64,000 bases of DNA, from the NCBI GenBank assembly GCA_965262705.1, contig OZ253556.1, forward strand, positions 124,001-188,000. The letters are read 5' to 3'. This stretch comes from UJ101 sp965262705 (GTDB taxonomy: Bacteria; Bacteroidota; Bacteroidia; Flavobacteriales; UJ101). Shown piece after piece: positions 53,478 through 62,420 of the stretch. Both the position numbers and the translations under genes were made by a program. The number at the start of each line of letters is the position of its first letter. Positions within the stretch are counted from its first letter, which is position 1. The notes under the pieces are model-generated. The model worked only from the letters and a program-made list of their open reading frames with translations, ran no database searches and was not told the origin of the DNA.

Positions 53478-53999
53478 TTAGAATAGCGTAGCTCCTATAC
53501 TTAATGCCACCCCTTCTGTAAATGACACTCCTTTTCCAGCATAGCCTAGTTCTGCATTTAGGCAAAGTTTTTTAGACACGAAGAATTTATACCCTAAGCC
53601 TATTTCTCGTGTACCTCCATCAATAGAATTAGAACTTAGTTTTAATAATGCCCCTAAATTAGCGTATATATAAGGAATGTTTCTCTCACTCGTTAAATCA
53701 AAATGAATATTTAAAAATAATGGGGCGGAGTTAAAACTTGATTCTTCATAAAAATCAAAACCACCACCAATACCCATTGATAATCTCTTAGGGATAATAT
53801 AATATCCCAATATAGCATTTAAACTGTAAGCATAAGCGTTATCCTTGGCTGTATCTTTATTACCTTTTATATAAGAAAGCCGCACAATACTCATAAATTT
53901 TTTATTTTTATCTACATCTTTAAGTTTGCCTAAGTTTTGAGATTTTAAAGCAAATGGCATCATCATAAATAATAGCAATAAAATATTGACTTTCTTCAT
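53478..53999 (-). CDS. Outer-membrane beta-barrel protein, paralogue 2
   Basis: 173 residues. A signal peptide (about 1-20, ending ALKSQ), then IVRLSYIKGN, LNAILGYYIIPKRLSMGIGGGFDFYEE, and EIGLGYKFFVSKKLCLNAELGYAGK, ending in TLF. It shares most of its positions with the gene 64 bp downstream but lacks a loop of about 20 residues after the second strand. Tandem duplication is the simplest origin. Function unknown. Confidence 0.75.
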   Translation of the reverse strand: MKKVNILLLLFMMMPFALKSQNLGKLKDVDKNKKFMSIVRLSYIKGNKDTAKDNAYAYSLNAILGYYIIPKRLSMGIGGGFDFYEESSFNSAPLFLNIHFDLTSERNIPYIYANLGALLKLSSNSIDGGTREIGLGYKFFVSKKLCLNAELGYAGKGVSFTEGVALSIGATLF

Positions 54000-54012
54000 T
54001 TTTAACTGGTTT

Positions 54013-54205
54013 TTAATTCTCGTAGGTCAGTCGGCTTCCTTTCCATACATTTCCTCTGCGGGCAGCCCCATAAATATCAATTTTAACATTATCATATTTA
54101 TAGAATTTAGGCAAATCTAACCCTTTAAAAATAAATCCGCTGCCATTTGTAACCCCAACATTTATGCCGAATCCTGCTTGCCAGTCAAAAATTTTTCTTA
54201 TACTC
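54013..54205 (-). pseudogene. C-terminal stump of a gene cut by a repeat element
   Basis: About 63 codons reading IRKIFDWQAGFGINVGVTNG and FYKYDNVKIDIYGAARRGNVW up to TAA at 54013, 13 bp before paralogue 2. On its 5' side the frame runs straight into the end of the AGACC element at 54206, whose translation (MLSFSCFFMCSATVS) is repeat-derived. The native N-terminus is therefore missing. I do not recognise the family; the sequence could belong to a secreted or barrel protein of the same cluster. Confidence 0.55.
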
Positions 54206-54370
54206 GAGACCGTTGCAGAACACATAAAAAAGCAGGAAAAAGAAAGCATCTAACTTCAAACTGCTTCCTTCTCAAAAAATTAAATACCGGAGCAACCTAA
54301 TGGGTGTGGAGGATTTTAATTTTTATCGGGCGTTGCATTTTTTTGTTAGAATGCTTTTTGCAACGGTCTC
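54206..54370 (-). repeat. AGACC element with inverted core and 5-bp target duplication
   Basis: GAGACCGTTGCAGAACACAT (right arm first) to TTGCAACGGTCTC, 165 bp, flanked by TACTC on both sides. The core reads TACCGGAGCAACCTAATGGG, the orientation seen when the left arm comes first, although here the right arm comes first. The core is bounded by AAAAATTAA and TTAATTTTT, short inverted repeats that could have supported an inversion. Confidence 0.9.
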
Positions 54371-54640
54371 TACTCTTACTTCCCATTTTTCTTTGATTAC
54401 GTTCTAAAATGTCCCCTTGAGGAGACTTTAGAGATGTTAACTATAATATTTAGTAATAATAGCAACTTATACAATTAAACCATTAACAATCAAAAAGTTG
54501 ATCCAATATTTAATTTTTTCTACAGTTGTGCTTTTATCTCATCGCTTTTTGAAACGACAAAGTCAACACCAGCTAAAAGTGCTTTAAATTAAGAAAATAT
54601 GATAAAAATAATTATTTTTAAGCCTTTTTAAAAGTTTATT
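54371..54640. other. Spacer upstream of yifB
   Basis: AT-rich, with a CCCCTTGAGGAGACTTTAG fragment near 54412 like the hairpin after truB, and decayed TTGATCCAATATTTAATTTTT repeat core sequence near 54500. No gene recognised. Confidence 0.4.
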
Positions 54641-56164
54641 ATGCTTATCAAAACTTTTGGAAGTGCTACTCATGGCGTTGATGCGATAACGATCACGGTT
54701 GAAGTTAATATTGATAAAGGTATCGGTTATCATTTAGTCGGGCTTCCAGATATTGCTGTCAGAGAAAGCAGCTATCGAATCAGTGCAGCCCTTGAAAACA
54801 GAGGATACAAAATGCCTCGAAAAAAGATTATTATCAATATGGCACCGGCAGACTTGCGTAAAGAAGGATCCGCATACGACCTGACTTTAGCCACTGGAAT
54901 TCTTGCCGCTTCTGGGCAGGTTTCCTCTGATGCGCTAGCGCAATATATCATTATGGGCGAACTATCATTAGACGGTTCTTTACAGCCCATTAAAGGGGTG
55001 CTTCCCATCGCCATAAAAGCAAGAGCGGAAGGCTTTAAAGGCATTATCCTTCCGAAAGAAAATGCGCAGGAGGCAGCTATTGTAGATAGTTTAGAGGTGT
55101 ATGGCGTTACCAATATTACAGAAGTCATTGATTTTTTAAACGGGGAGGCGCAATTAAACCCTACAAAATTTGATACGCGGAAAGAATTTTATGATAATTT
55201 AACTCGTGTGGAACATGATTTTTCTGATGTAAAAGGGCAAGAGAGTGTAAAAAGAGCGATGGAAATAGCCGCTGCGGGGGGTCATAACATTATTCTGATT
55301 GGTCCGCCGGGCTCTGGAAAAACCATGCTTGCCAAACGAATGCCCTCTATTTTGCCTCCGCTCAGTTTACATGAAGCGCTTGAGACTACCAAAATACACT
55401 CTATTGTAGGGAAAACTTCCGGCAAAGGATTAATGATCACCCGTCCCTTTCGGTCGCCGCATCATACTATTTCAGATGTAGCGCTTGTCGGAGGCGGAAG
55501 CTATCCGCAGCCAGGGGAAATTTCACTAGCACACAATGGCATTCTATTTTTAGATGAATTGCCCGAATTCAAGAGAACTGTTTTGGAAGTAATGCGTCAG
55601 CCGTTAGAAGATCGTGAAGTTACCATCTCTCGCGCGAGGTTCTCTATCACCTATCCTGCAAGCCTCATGTTAGTTGCTTCTATGAATCCTTCCCCTTCCG
55701 GTTACTTTCCCGACGACCCTAAAAATACCTCTACACCCGTTGAAGTGGAACGCTACCGAAATAAAATATCCGGTCCTCTGCTTGACCGCATCGACCTGCA
55801 TATTGAAGTAACCCCTGTTCCTTTTGAAAAATTATCTGATGAGAGAAGAGGAGAAAAAAGCGTTGAAATTAGAAAAAGAGTTACAAGCGCGCGCGATATT
55901 CAAACCGAACGCTTCAAACATTTAGAACATATTCATTACAATGCTCAGATGGGACCTAAACAATTAGATCGTTTTTGTAAATTAAATAATGACAGCGTTC
56001 AGTTGATAAAAACGGCTATGGACAGGCTAAATTTATCTGCACGTGCCTATGACCGCATTTTACGAGTTGCACGAACGATTGCTGACTTAGAAGAAAATAA
56101 AGCATTAGGCACTCGTCATGTGGCAGAGGCGATTCAATACCGAAGTTTAGACAGAGAGATGTAA
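54641..56164 (+). CDS. YifB/ComM-family Mg-chelatase-like AAA ATPase
   Basis: 507 residues. Seen: an N-terminal Lon-protease-like domain (about 1-165, GIGYHLVGLPDIAVRES, with DLRKEGSAYDL), Walker A GPPGSGKTMLAKR (about 222), GEISLAHNGILFLDELPEF with Walker B, and a C-terminal helical domain with LSARAYDRILRVARTIADL. Known: ComM/YifB is a hexameric helicase that aids branch migration during natural transformation in several bacteria. Role here is by family only. Monocistronic. Confidence 0.92.
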   Translation: MLIKTFGSATHGVDAITITVEVNIDKGIGYHLVGLPDIAVRESSYRISAALENRGYKMPRKKIIINMAPADLRKEGSAYDLTLATGILAASGQVSSDALAQYIIMGELSLDGSLQPIKGVLPIAIKARAEGFKGIILPKENAQEAAIVDSLEVYGVTNITEVIDFLNGEAQLNPTKFDTRKEFYDNLTRVEHDFSDVKGQESVKRAMEIAAAGGHNIILIGPPGSGKTMLAKRMPSILPPLSLHEALETTKIHSIVGKTSGKGLMITRPFRSPHHTISDVALVGGGSYPQPGEISLAHNGILFLDELPEFKRTVLEVMRQPLEDREVTISRARFSITYPASLMLVASMNPSPSGYFPDDPKNTSTPVEVERYRNKISGPLLDRIDLHIEVTPVPFEKLSDERRGEKSVEIRKRVTSARDIQTERFKHLEHIHYNAQMGPKQLDRFCKLNNDSVQLIKTAMDRLNLSARAYDRILRVARTIADLEENKALGTRHVAEAIQYRSLDREM

Positions 56165-56338
56165 AAAAGAACGGCGGCCTTTAACTTACGCTGACTTGCA
56201 GTTAATTTTTATCGGGTGCTGCATTGTATCACTAAAGTGCTTTTTGCAACTGAGCTGTAAGTCAGCAAAGCTAAGGTCAGCCCAAGCTAAAGAGATCAAA
56301 CGGCTATTTAAAAATTTGAGACTTTTACATAAAGAAAA
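56165..56338. repeat. Half AGACC element with nested motifs
   Basis: CTTACGCTGACTTGCAG, then a left-type arm ATTTTTATCGGGTGCTGCATT... AAAGTGCTTTTTGCAAC, then CTGTAAGTCAGCAAAGC. It has no outer GGTCTC end that I can place. Leads directly into the 22-bp tandem array. Confidence 0.6.
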
Positions 56339-56470
56339 ATGCACAGGATGAAAATTAAAAATGCACAGGATGAAAATTAAAAATGCACAGGGTGAAAATT
56401 AAAAATGCACAGGGTGAAAATTAAAAATGCACAGGGTGAAAATTAAAAATGCACAGGGTGAAAAATGGAT
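56339..56470. repeat. Six tandem 22-bp repeats
   Basis: ATGCACAGGRTGAAAATTAA plus AA, starting at 56339, 56361, 56383, 56405, 56427 and 56449. The first two units have GGATG and the last four GGGTG; the last unit ends with a small change. Units are directly joined with no spacers. Each unit is 22 bp, so frames rotate and no repeat protein is encoded. Confidence 0.95.
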
Positions 56471-56610
56471 AAAAAGACATTTTACTTTTTTCGAGGAAAG
56501 ATCGAAATGATTTTAACTCCGTCAAATAAATAAACTTCTTTAGCTTATGCTGATGTAAAGGGGCTAATTTCTTTTTTGCAAACTTCTCAATTTAATAATT
56601 TACACAAAAT

Positions 56611-56784
56611 GAGACCGTTGCAAAAAGCAAGCTAACAAAAAAATGCAACGCCCGATAAAAATTAAATACCGGAGCAACCTTTTGGTTGTAAGGATTTTAA
56701 TTTTTTGAGAAGGAAGCAGTTTGAAGTTAGATGCTTTCTTTTTCATGCTTTTTTATGCTTTTTTATGTGTTCTGCAACGGTCTC
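56611..56784 (+). repeat. AGACC element with 5-bp target duplication
   Basis: GAGACCGTTGCAAAAAGC to CTGCAACGGTCTC, left arm first, core TACCGGAGCAACCTTTTGGTTG. AAAAT flanks both sides. TTTTTTATG near the right end is locally duplicated, giving a slightly longer copy. Confidence 0.92.
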
Positions 56785-56797
56785 AAAATAATCTCTT

Positions 56798-57925
56798 TCA
56801 TATAGATGAGATCTTTACAAGTTCTTTATGTATGGAGTCAGCAAGCCGCCTTGAAGCACCCCTTCCCCCTAGTTTTTTAAAAAGAATTTCATAGTCTTGC
56901 TGTATCTCTTTTTGCACCTCTTTACTTAAAAGTTTATCTAATTCTATCTTCAAATTATCAACAGTCATCTTTTCCTGCAAAAGTTCTTTCACTATTTCCC
57001 GATTCATAATCAGGTTCACAATACCAATAAAATCCACTTTAACCAAGAATCTTTTAGCTATCCACCAAGAAACAGGGTCTCCTTTATAGCAAATAATTTG
57101 GGGAACTTTAAACAATGCTACTTCTAAAGTGGCTGTACCTGAAGTAACTAAGGCAGCATGAGAAATACTAAGCAGGTCATAAGTTTTATTTAATATAAGG
57201 ATAATTTTTTTAGAAATAAATTTTTTATAAAAATCGGCTTTTTGCGAAGGAGCGCCTGCTACAACAAATTCATAATTGGGGTAATCATCGGCTAACTTAG
57301 CCATGATAGGAAGCATATTTTTTATTTCTCTGATGCGGCTTCCCGGCATGAGTAAAATAATGGGTTTATCAGAAAGTCTTAATCCTTTCCTTATTTCCAT
57401 TTCGCTTTGTGTACGATTTCTAATCGAATCCAAAAGCGGATGTCCCACAAATTGTACTTTGTAACGAAAGTGATCCCAATAAAACTTTTCCTCAAAAGGA
57501 AAAATCACATACATCCTATCCACTGTTTTCATCACTTTTTTAGCACGGCCAGGCTTCCATGCCCATACGGTAGGTGAAATATAGTAGAAAGTTTTTATTT
57601 TTAATTGATTGCGGACGTAATTAGAAATGCGTAGATTAAATCCAGGATAATCAACTAAAATTACTGCATCAGGCTGGTACGCCTTTATATCTTTTTTACA
57701 AAATTTAATATTCTTAAAAATAGTTCTTATATGCAATAATACATCAACAAATCCCATAAAAGCCAAGTCTTTATAATGCTTAACAAGGGTAGCTCCCTCA
57801 GCCTCCATCAAATCACCTCCCCAGCATCTAAATTCAGCCTCGGCATCATTACCTTTTATTGCTTTCATCATATTAGAAGCGTGTAAATCTCCAGAGGCCT
57901 CTCCAGCAACGATATAATATTTCAT
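56798..57925 (-). CDS. lpxB: Lipid-A-disaccharide synthase
   Basis: 375 residues, GT19 family. Joins UDP-diacylglucosamine and lipid X in lipid A synthesis at the inner membrane. Seen: YYIVAGEASGDLHASNMM at the start, DAVILVDYPGFNLRI, YYISPTVWAWKPGRAK, LLMPGSRIREIKNMLP and SGTATLEVALF, all family landmarks. Normal length. Shows the organism makes lipid A. It lies 89 bp from aroB on the same strand. Confidence 0.95.
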   Translation of the reverse strand: MKYYIVAGEASGDLHASNMMKAIKGNDAEAEFRCWGGDLMEAEGATLVKHYKDLAFMGFVDVLLHIRTIFKNIKFCKKDIKAYQPDAVILVDYPGFNLRISNYVRNQLKIKTFYYISPTVWAWKPGRAKKVMKTVDRMYVIFPFEEKFYWDHFRYKVQFVGHPLLDSIRNRTQSEMEIRKGLRLSDKPIILLMPGSRIREIKNMLPIMAKLADDYPNYEFVVAGAPSQKADFYKKFISKKIILILNKTYDLLSISHAALVTSGTATLEVALFKVPQIICYKGDPVSWWIAKRFLVKVDFIGIVNLIMNREIVKELLQEKMTVDNLKIELDKLLSKEVQKEIQQDYEILFKKLGGRGASRRLADSIHKELVKISSI

Positions 57926-58014
57926 ATTAATAAGGGTTTTAAAATAAAGATATCAATTTCATAAGCGAAAGCGATTATAAGTAAATTACAAGGAATTTTT
58001 GACATTAAACCACT

Positions 58015-59085
58015 TTATTCTTGATAATAAAAAAATGATTCTTTTATCTGTTCAGGATCAACTTGACAATTAAACGTACAATTTCCAATCTCGGAAAGTA
58101 ATGAAAAATAAATAATGCCATTTATATTTTTTTTGTCATGCTGCATATAGTTTACTATTGAAGTTAAGTCTAAATCTGATAGGTCAATTCGAGGAAAAAT
58201 AGTTAAAAAAGCGCGCTTGACTTCTGCCATCTCTTCTTTTGATAGTCCAGCTGTTTTGTAAGATAAGTACGCCTCGCAAATCATTCCTACAGCGATGGCT
58301 TCACCATGAAACAAATGTTTATCAGTATTTAGAAAGTGTGATTCGATAGCATGTCCGATGGTATGTCCAAAGTTCAATATCTTACGAAGATTTTTTTCTT
58401 TCGGGTCTCGCTCTACTATTCTTTTTTTAATTGACACAGAATCAAAAATCAAATTTTCTAACGTTTTGTAGTCCATTTTTTGATACGAGGCATTCAATGC
58501 CTGCCAATGGGCTTTGTCAGCAATTAATCCATGTTTTAACATTTCGGAAAATCCTGAGTTTATTTGTCGTTGAGATAAAGTTTTTAAGAAATTAATATCT
58601 ATAAGAATCATCTCAGGATAAGAGAAAACACCAATTTGATTTTTAATATTTCCTAAATCAATGCCTGTCTTTCCCCCTACTGAGGCATCTACTTGTGCCA
58701 ATAAAGTGGTTGGGATATTTAAATAACGTATCCCTCTTTTAAAAGTGGAAGCTACAAATCCTCCCAAATCTGCAATAACTCCGCCTCCCAAATTAATCAA
58801 CAGACTGTTTCGGTCAGCCCCTAAATTCGAAAGATTTTCCCAAATCTGCTTACAAGTTTTGATGTTTTTATGATGCTCTCCTGATTCTATTTTGATAATA
58901 TTAGCCTTAGATAAAGATAAGTTAGACCTCAAAACAGATAAGCAATGCCCATGCACTTTACTATCAACCAAAATAAAAATCTTACTCAAATTCGACTTGT
59001 TTTCAACCAAATATTTATCAAACTTATCATAAGATTCTTGCCCGAAATAAATGGTATAGCCTAAACCATTCAGTGATTTTATCAT
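58015..59085 (-). CDS. aroB: 3-dehydroquinate synthase
   Basis: 356 residues. Second step of the shikimate pathway, NAD- and metal-dependent. Seen: the NAD-binding GGGVIADLGGFVASTFKRG, PTTLLAQVDASVGGKTGID, the metal-site NSGFSEMLKHG, and KILNFGHTIGHAIES with the zinc-binding histidines. Length normal. Divergent from the proline dehydrogenase gene. Confidence 0.95.
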   Translation of the reverse strand: MIKSLNGLGYTIYFGQESYDKFDKYLVENKSNLSKIFILVDSKVHGHCLSVLRSNLSLSKANIIKIESGEHHKNIKTCKQIWENLSNLGADRNSLLINLGGGVIADLGGFVASTFKRGIRYLNIPTTLLAQVDASVGGKTGIDLGNIKNQIGVFSYPEMILIDINFLKTLSQRQINSGFSEMLKHGLIADKAHWQALNASYQKMDYKTLENLIFDSVSIKKRIVERDPKEKNLRKILNFGHTIGHAIESHFLNTDKHLFHGEAIAVGMICEAYLSYKTAGLSKEEMAEVKRAFLTIFPRIDLSDLDLTSIVNYMQHDKKNINGIIYFSLLSEIGNCTFNCQVDPEQIKESFFYYQE

Positions 59086-59186
59086 GATAAAAAAATTAAT
59101 CTATTAAACTTTTAATTCTCTTTTTTTAGAATGCGCCAAATTATAAAATTATCCTTACTTTTAGCATCATTATTTCTAAACAAAAA

Positions 59187-60356
59187 ATGTCTGAACGATT
59201 TAACAACACTGAGATAGCTTTCCGGATAAAATCAGATAATCAATTAAAGAAAGCTTACTACCTGTTTCGACTAATGACTTACAAAATCCTAACACGCATA
59301 GGATGTTTCGTTATAAATAAAATTATAAACATAAGTTGGGTGAGACAAACGGTTAAAAACACGGTATTCGATCATTTCTGCGCGGGTGAGAATCAATCGG
59401 AGAGTCTTGAATTAGTAAAGGATTTAAATAGATTTAACGTTAAAAGCATTCTGGATTATTCTGTTGAAGGCAAAGCGACCAATGCCGATTTTGAAAGAAC
59501 TTGTAATGAGACTTTATCTAACATAGCATTGGCTTCAAAAACAAATGGAATTCCTTTTGTGGTATTTAAACCAACTGGACTGGGGCATCTATCGTTATAT
59601 GAAAAAGTACAAAAAGGAGTTAAGCTTTCTAAAAGCGAAGAGGCAGACTGGCAAAAAATAAAAGATCGTTTTCAAAAAGTTTGTGAAAGAGCTTTTTCAT
59701 CGAATGTACGCGTGATGGTTGATGCGGAACATTCATGGGGGCAGACGGCAATAGACTATTTATTGGAAGAGATGATGGAGAAATTCAATCAAAAAAAATG
59801 TATTGTAATTAATACGCTTCAAATGTACCGCCATGACCGCTTGAATTATTTAAAAACTGCTGAGCGTCGTGCTCAGGAAAAAGGATATTTTTTAGGTTTC
59901 AAAGTAGTGCGGGGAGCGTATATGGAAAAGGAGCGTGAACGCGCTAAAAAAATGGGTTACCCCTCCCCCATCAACCCTACCAAAGAGGCTACTGATAAAC
60001 TCTATAATCAAGCACTTATGTTTATTTTAAAGAGAATTCAAAATATTTTACTATTTGCTGGCACACATAATGAAAAAAGCACCGCTTTGTTGCTATCAAC
60101 TATAGAAGAAAAAGGTTTATCAATCAACCATGAGCATATTTGGTTGGGGCAACTCTACGGAATGAGTGACCATATATCGTTTAACGCAGCAAGCTTGGGT
60201 GCAAATGTTGCAAAATATCTTCCTTACGGACCTGTGCAGGAGGTTATGCCTTATTTGATTCGCCGCGCAGAAGAGAATAGTTCAGTTGTCGGTCAGGCTG
60301 CACAAGAAATGGCATTGATTAAACTTGAATTGAAACGCAGAAAGAGAATAAAGTAA
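59187..60356 (+). CDS. putA: Proline dehydrogenase
   Basis: 389 residues, FAD-dependent oxidation of proline to pyrroline-5-carboxylate. Seen: FVVFKPTGLGHLSLYEKV near 115, VRVMVDAEHSWGQTAID near 175, INTLQMYRHDRLNYL, FKVVRGAYMEKER near 250, AGTHNEKST, and the C-terminal LPYGPVQEVMPYLIRRAEEN that forms the substrate end of the barrel. It is the single-domain Bacteroidota form, without the P5C dehydrogenase part or DNA-binding region. A TACTTTTA box near 59158 may be its -7 element. Confidence 0.92.
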   Translation: MSERFNNTEIAFRIKSDNQLKKAYYLFRLMTYKILTRIGCFVINKIINISWVRQTVKNTVFDHFCAGENQSESLELVKDLNRFNVKSILDYSVEGKATNADFERTCNETLSNIALASKTNGIPFVVFKPTGLGHLSLYEKVQKGVKLSKSEEADWQKIKDRFQKVCERAFSSNVRVMVDAEHSWGQTAIDYLLEEMMEKFNQKKCIVINTLQMYRHDRLNYLKTAERRAQEKGYFLGFKVVRGAYMEKERERAKKMGYPSPINPTKEATDKLYNQALMFILKRIQNILLFAGTHNEKSTALLLSTIEEKGLSINHEHIWLGQLYGMSDHISFNAASLGANVAKYLPYGPVQEVMPYLIRRAEENSSVVGQAAQEMALIKLELKRRKRIK

Positions 60357-60535
60357 AGGGCTAACTATTTTGAACCCTTTCCAAAAATCATTTTAGCGGT
60401 TAGAATGCAGCTTATGAAAAAAAATAAACCCCAGACTAATCAATTGGATTCTGAAAATTTTGTTTTTTTGATAAGAAAAAGAACTTCATTTCTCTTTGTA
60501 TTTTGTAGAAACCTTAATATCTTTGCGCATATACC
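60357..60535. other. Spacer after the proline dehydrogenase gene
   Basis: AT-rich; no gene recognised. AACCCTTTCCAAAAATCATTTTAGCGG near 60375 may be a decayed repeat end. Confidence 0.4.
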
Positions 60536-60699
60536 GAGACCGTTGCAAAAAGCATTCTAACAAAAAAATGCAACGCCCGATAAAAATTAAACACCTGAGC
60601 AACCTAATGGGTGTGGAGGATTTTAATTTTTTGAGAAGGAAGCAGTTTGAAGTTAGATGCTTTCTTTTTCATGCTTTTTTACGTGTCTTGAAACGGTCT
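60536..60699 (+). repeat. AGACC element upstream of the methyltransferase
   Basis: GAGACCGTTGCAAAAAGCATTC to CTTGAAACGGTCTG, 164 bp, left arm first, core CACCTGAGCAACCTAATGGGTG. No clean target duplication. Confidence 0.88.
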
Positions 60700-60796
60700 G
60701 TAAAAGTTTTATTCAAGGTATTCTATAAAAGGAAAAGTAAGCCTTAGCCTTAGCTTAATTAAAATAAAAACTAATGTGAATTAATATAAATGTAAG

Positions 60797-61669
60797 ATGA
60801 TTGATAATCAAAATATATTGAAAACACCCTCTTGCTTGTCTATTTTTAATGCAGATGCAACAAATAAATCATCATTAAAAAAAGAAAGTGTTGATCTAAC
60901 GATTACCTCCCCTCCTTACAATCTGGGTAAACTTTATAATGGAAGTGCAGAGGGAGACTCTATGAATTATAAAGACTATCTTTCGTTCACGAAAAAATGG
61001 CTGAGCAATTGTTATTATTGGACAAAATCATCAGGGCGCTTATGTGTAAATGTATCTCTTGATAAAAACAAAAACGGAAAGCAGCCCTTATCTTCAGATA
61101 TAACTCAACTCGCTATAAAAGCAGGTTGGAAATATCATGCGACCATTATATGGAATGAAGGAAACATATCGCGGCGAACGGCTTGGGGAAGTTGGAAATC
61201 AGCAAGTGCTCCTCATGTAATAGCTCCTGTAGAGACGATTATTATCTTGTATAAAGATCAATGGAAAAGAAAACATCCGGGCGAGAATGACATCACAGGA
61301 GATGAGTTCAAAGATTGGGTAAAAGGTGTATGGTCTTTTGGTGGAGAAAGCGCTAAGCGCATAGGGCATGAAGCCCCTTTTCCTAGAGAATTGCCCAGAA
61401 GATGTATAAAGTTGTTTTCTTTTATAGGGGATACTATTTTTGACCCCTTTCTCGGGAGTGGGACAACGCTTATAGAAGCCATAATGCACCGAAGAGAAGC
61501 TATAGGATTAGAGTTAGAAGAAAAATATTGTGCGCTTGCAAAAAAAAGAATAAATAAAGAATGCAAAGTAAAATTGGATCCCTTATCGCCGGAAAAAGCG
61601 GGGAAGTTTACAATAAAGTATTGGAAAACGAAAGTTTCAACAGGAGCACCTATCCTCATGGATTTATAA
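60797..61669 (+). CDS. DNA methyltransferase, beta class (N4-cytosine or N6-adenine)
   Basis: 290 residues. Seen: catalytic motif TSPPYN at 37-42, near the N-terminus, and the AdoMet-binding motif FDPFLGSGTT near 218, with the target-recognition region between them (WNEGNISRRTAWGSW, PFPRELPRRCIKLFSF). That order is the beta class. The recognition sequence cannot be read. The last 36 codons (from KLDPLSPEK) overlap the next gene and are weakly typical of the family. Known: such enzymes protect DNA from a partner endonuclease; the next gene is the likely partner. Confidence 0.88.
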   Translation: MIDNQNILKTPSCLSIFNADATNKSSLKKESVDLTITSPPYNLGKLYNGSAEGDSMNYKDYLSFTKKWLSNCYYWTKSSGRLCVNVSLDKNKNGKQPLSSDITQLAIKAGWKYHATIIWNEGNISRRTAWGSWKSASAPHVIAPVETIIILYKDQWKRKHPGENDITGDEFKDWVKGVWSFGGESAKRIGHEAPFPRELPRRCIKLFSFIGDTIFDPFLGSGTTLIEAIMHRREAIGLELEEKYCALAKKRINKECKVKLDPLSPEKAGKFTIKYWKTKVSTGAPILMDL

Positions 61670-62142
61670 AAAACATGTATGAAAAGTATAAGAAATTATA
61701 CCCTAAAGAGTCAAAAAGTGTTAATGGACGTATTTTTGAATATTTAGTTTGTGAAACGCTAGCGCATGAATCCATTGCCCCTTTCTATTATCAAGTTGTT
61801 TTTGAATGGGTGCCTAACGCAAACTTTGATTTAGTATTATATCATCCTCGCTTTCCCGTAGTTTTAACTATGAAAACTTCTCTAAGAGAACGGTATAAAC
61901 AAGCTGATTTAGAAGGGATAGCATTGCGTCAAGTTTACCGGGGTGCTGAGAGTTATTTCATCACATTAAATCATAGAGAAGCAAAAACAGTCCAAAGGAA
62001 AATTGAAAATAGAGAGGTTTTAGGTTTAGACGGCTGCGTAATAGCTATAGAAGAGGAATATACTCTTTTTACTGGACAAACTAAGCAAAAAAGAGTTTCA
62101 AAGATCAAAGAAAATAATGCCGTTAAAGGGAACATTATTTAG
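61561..62142 (+). CDS. Putative type II restriction endonuclease
   Basis: 193 residues from ATG 61561, overlapping the methyltransferase by 109 bp; a second ATG at 61675 lies just past its stop and would give 155 residues. Seen: KSVNGRIFEYLVCETLAHE near 55, then FDLVLYHPRFPVVLTMKTSLRERYKQADLEG (in two parts) with an Asp, a hydrophobic strand and Thr-x-Lys spacing like a PD-(D/E)xK nuclease core, and a basic C-terminus. I do not recognise the exact family. Its position after a methyltransferase supports a restriction-modification pair. Which start is used is open. Confidence 0.65.
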   Translation: MQSKIGSLIAGKSGEVYNKVLENESFNRSTYPHGFIKNMYEKYKKLYPKESKSVNGRIFEYLVCETLAHESIAPFYYQVVFEWVPNANFDLVLYHPRFPVVLTMKTSLRERYKQADLEGIALRQVYRGAESYFITLNHREAKTVQRKIENREVLGLDGCVIAIEEEYTLFTGQTKQKRVSKIKENNAVKGNII

Positions 62143-62256
62143 TATATAGGAATATTTCGGAAGCATTTATTTTATGCCTTATTTACTATGATTAAAAAGA
62201 TGAAAACTTTTCAAAGGTATATAAATATTTTTTTTACAGTAAAGAAATTTTGATAC

Positions 62257-62420
62257 GAGACCGTTGCAGAACACATAAAAAAGTATGAAAAAGAAAGCAT
62301 CTAACTTCAAACTGCTTCCTTCTCAAAAAATTAAAATCCTCACAACCAAAAGGTTGCTCGGGTATTTAATTTTTATCGGGCGTTGCATTTTTTTGTTAGC
62401 TTGCTTTTTGCAACGGTCTC
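62257..62420 (-). repeat. AGACC element with 5-bp target duplication
   Basis: GAGACCGTTGCAGAACACAT (right arm first) to TTGCAACGGTCTC, 164 bp, core CTCACAACCAAAAGGTTGCTCGGG. GATAC flanks both sides. Confidence 0.93.

Noticed and set aside
56339..56470. CRISPR array
   Set aside because: The 22-bp units are directly joined with no unique spacers, and no cas genes are present.
61199..61659. Minus-strand frames inside the methyltransferase
   Set aside because: They are shadows of the methyltransferase frame and show no domain.
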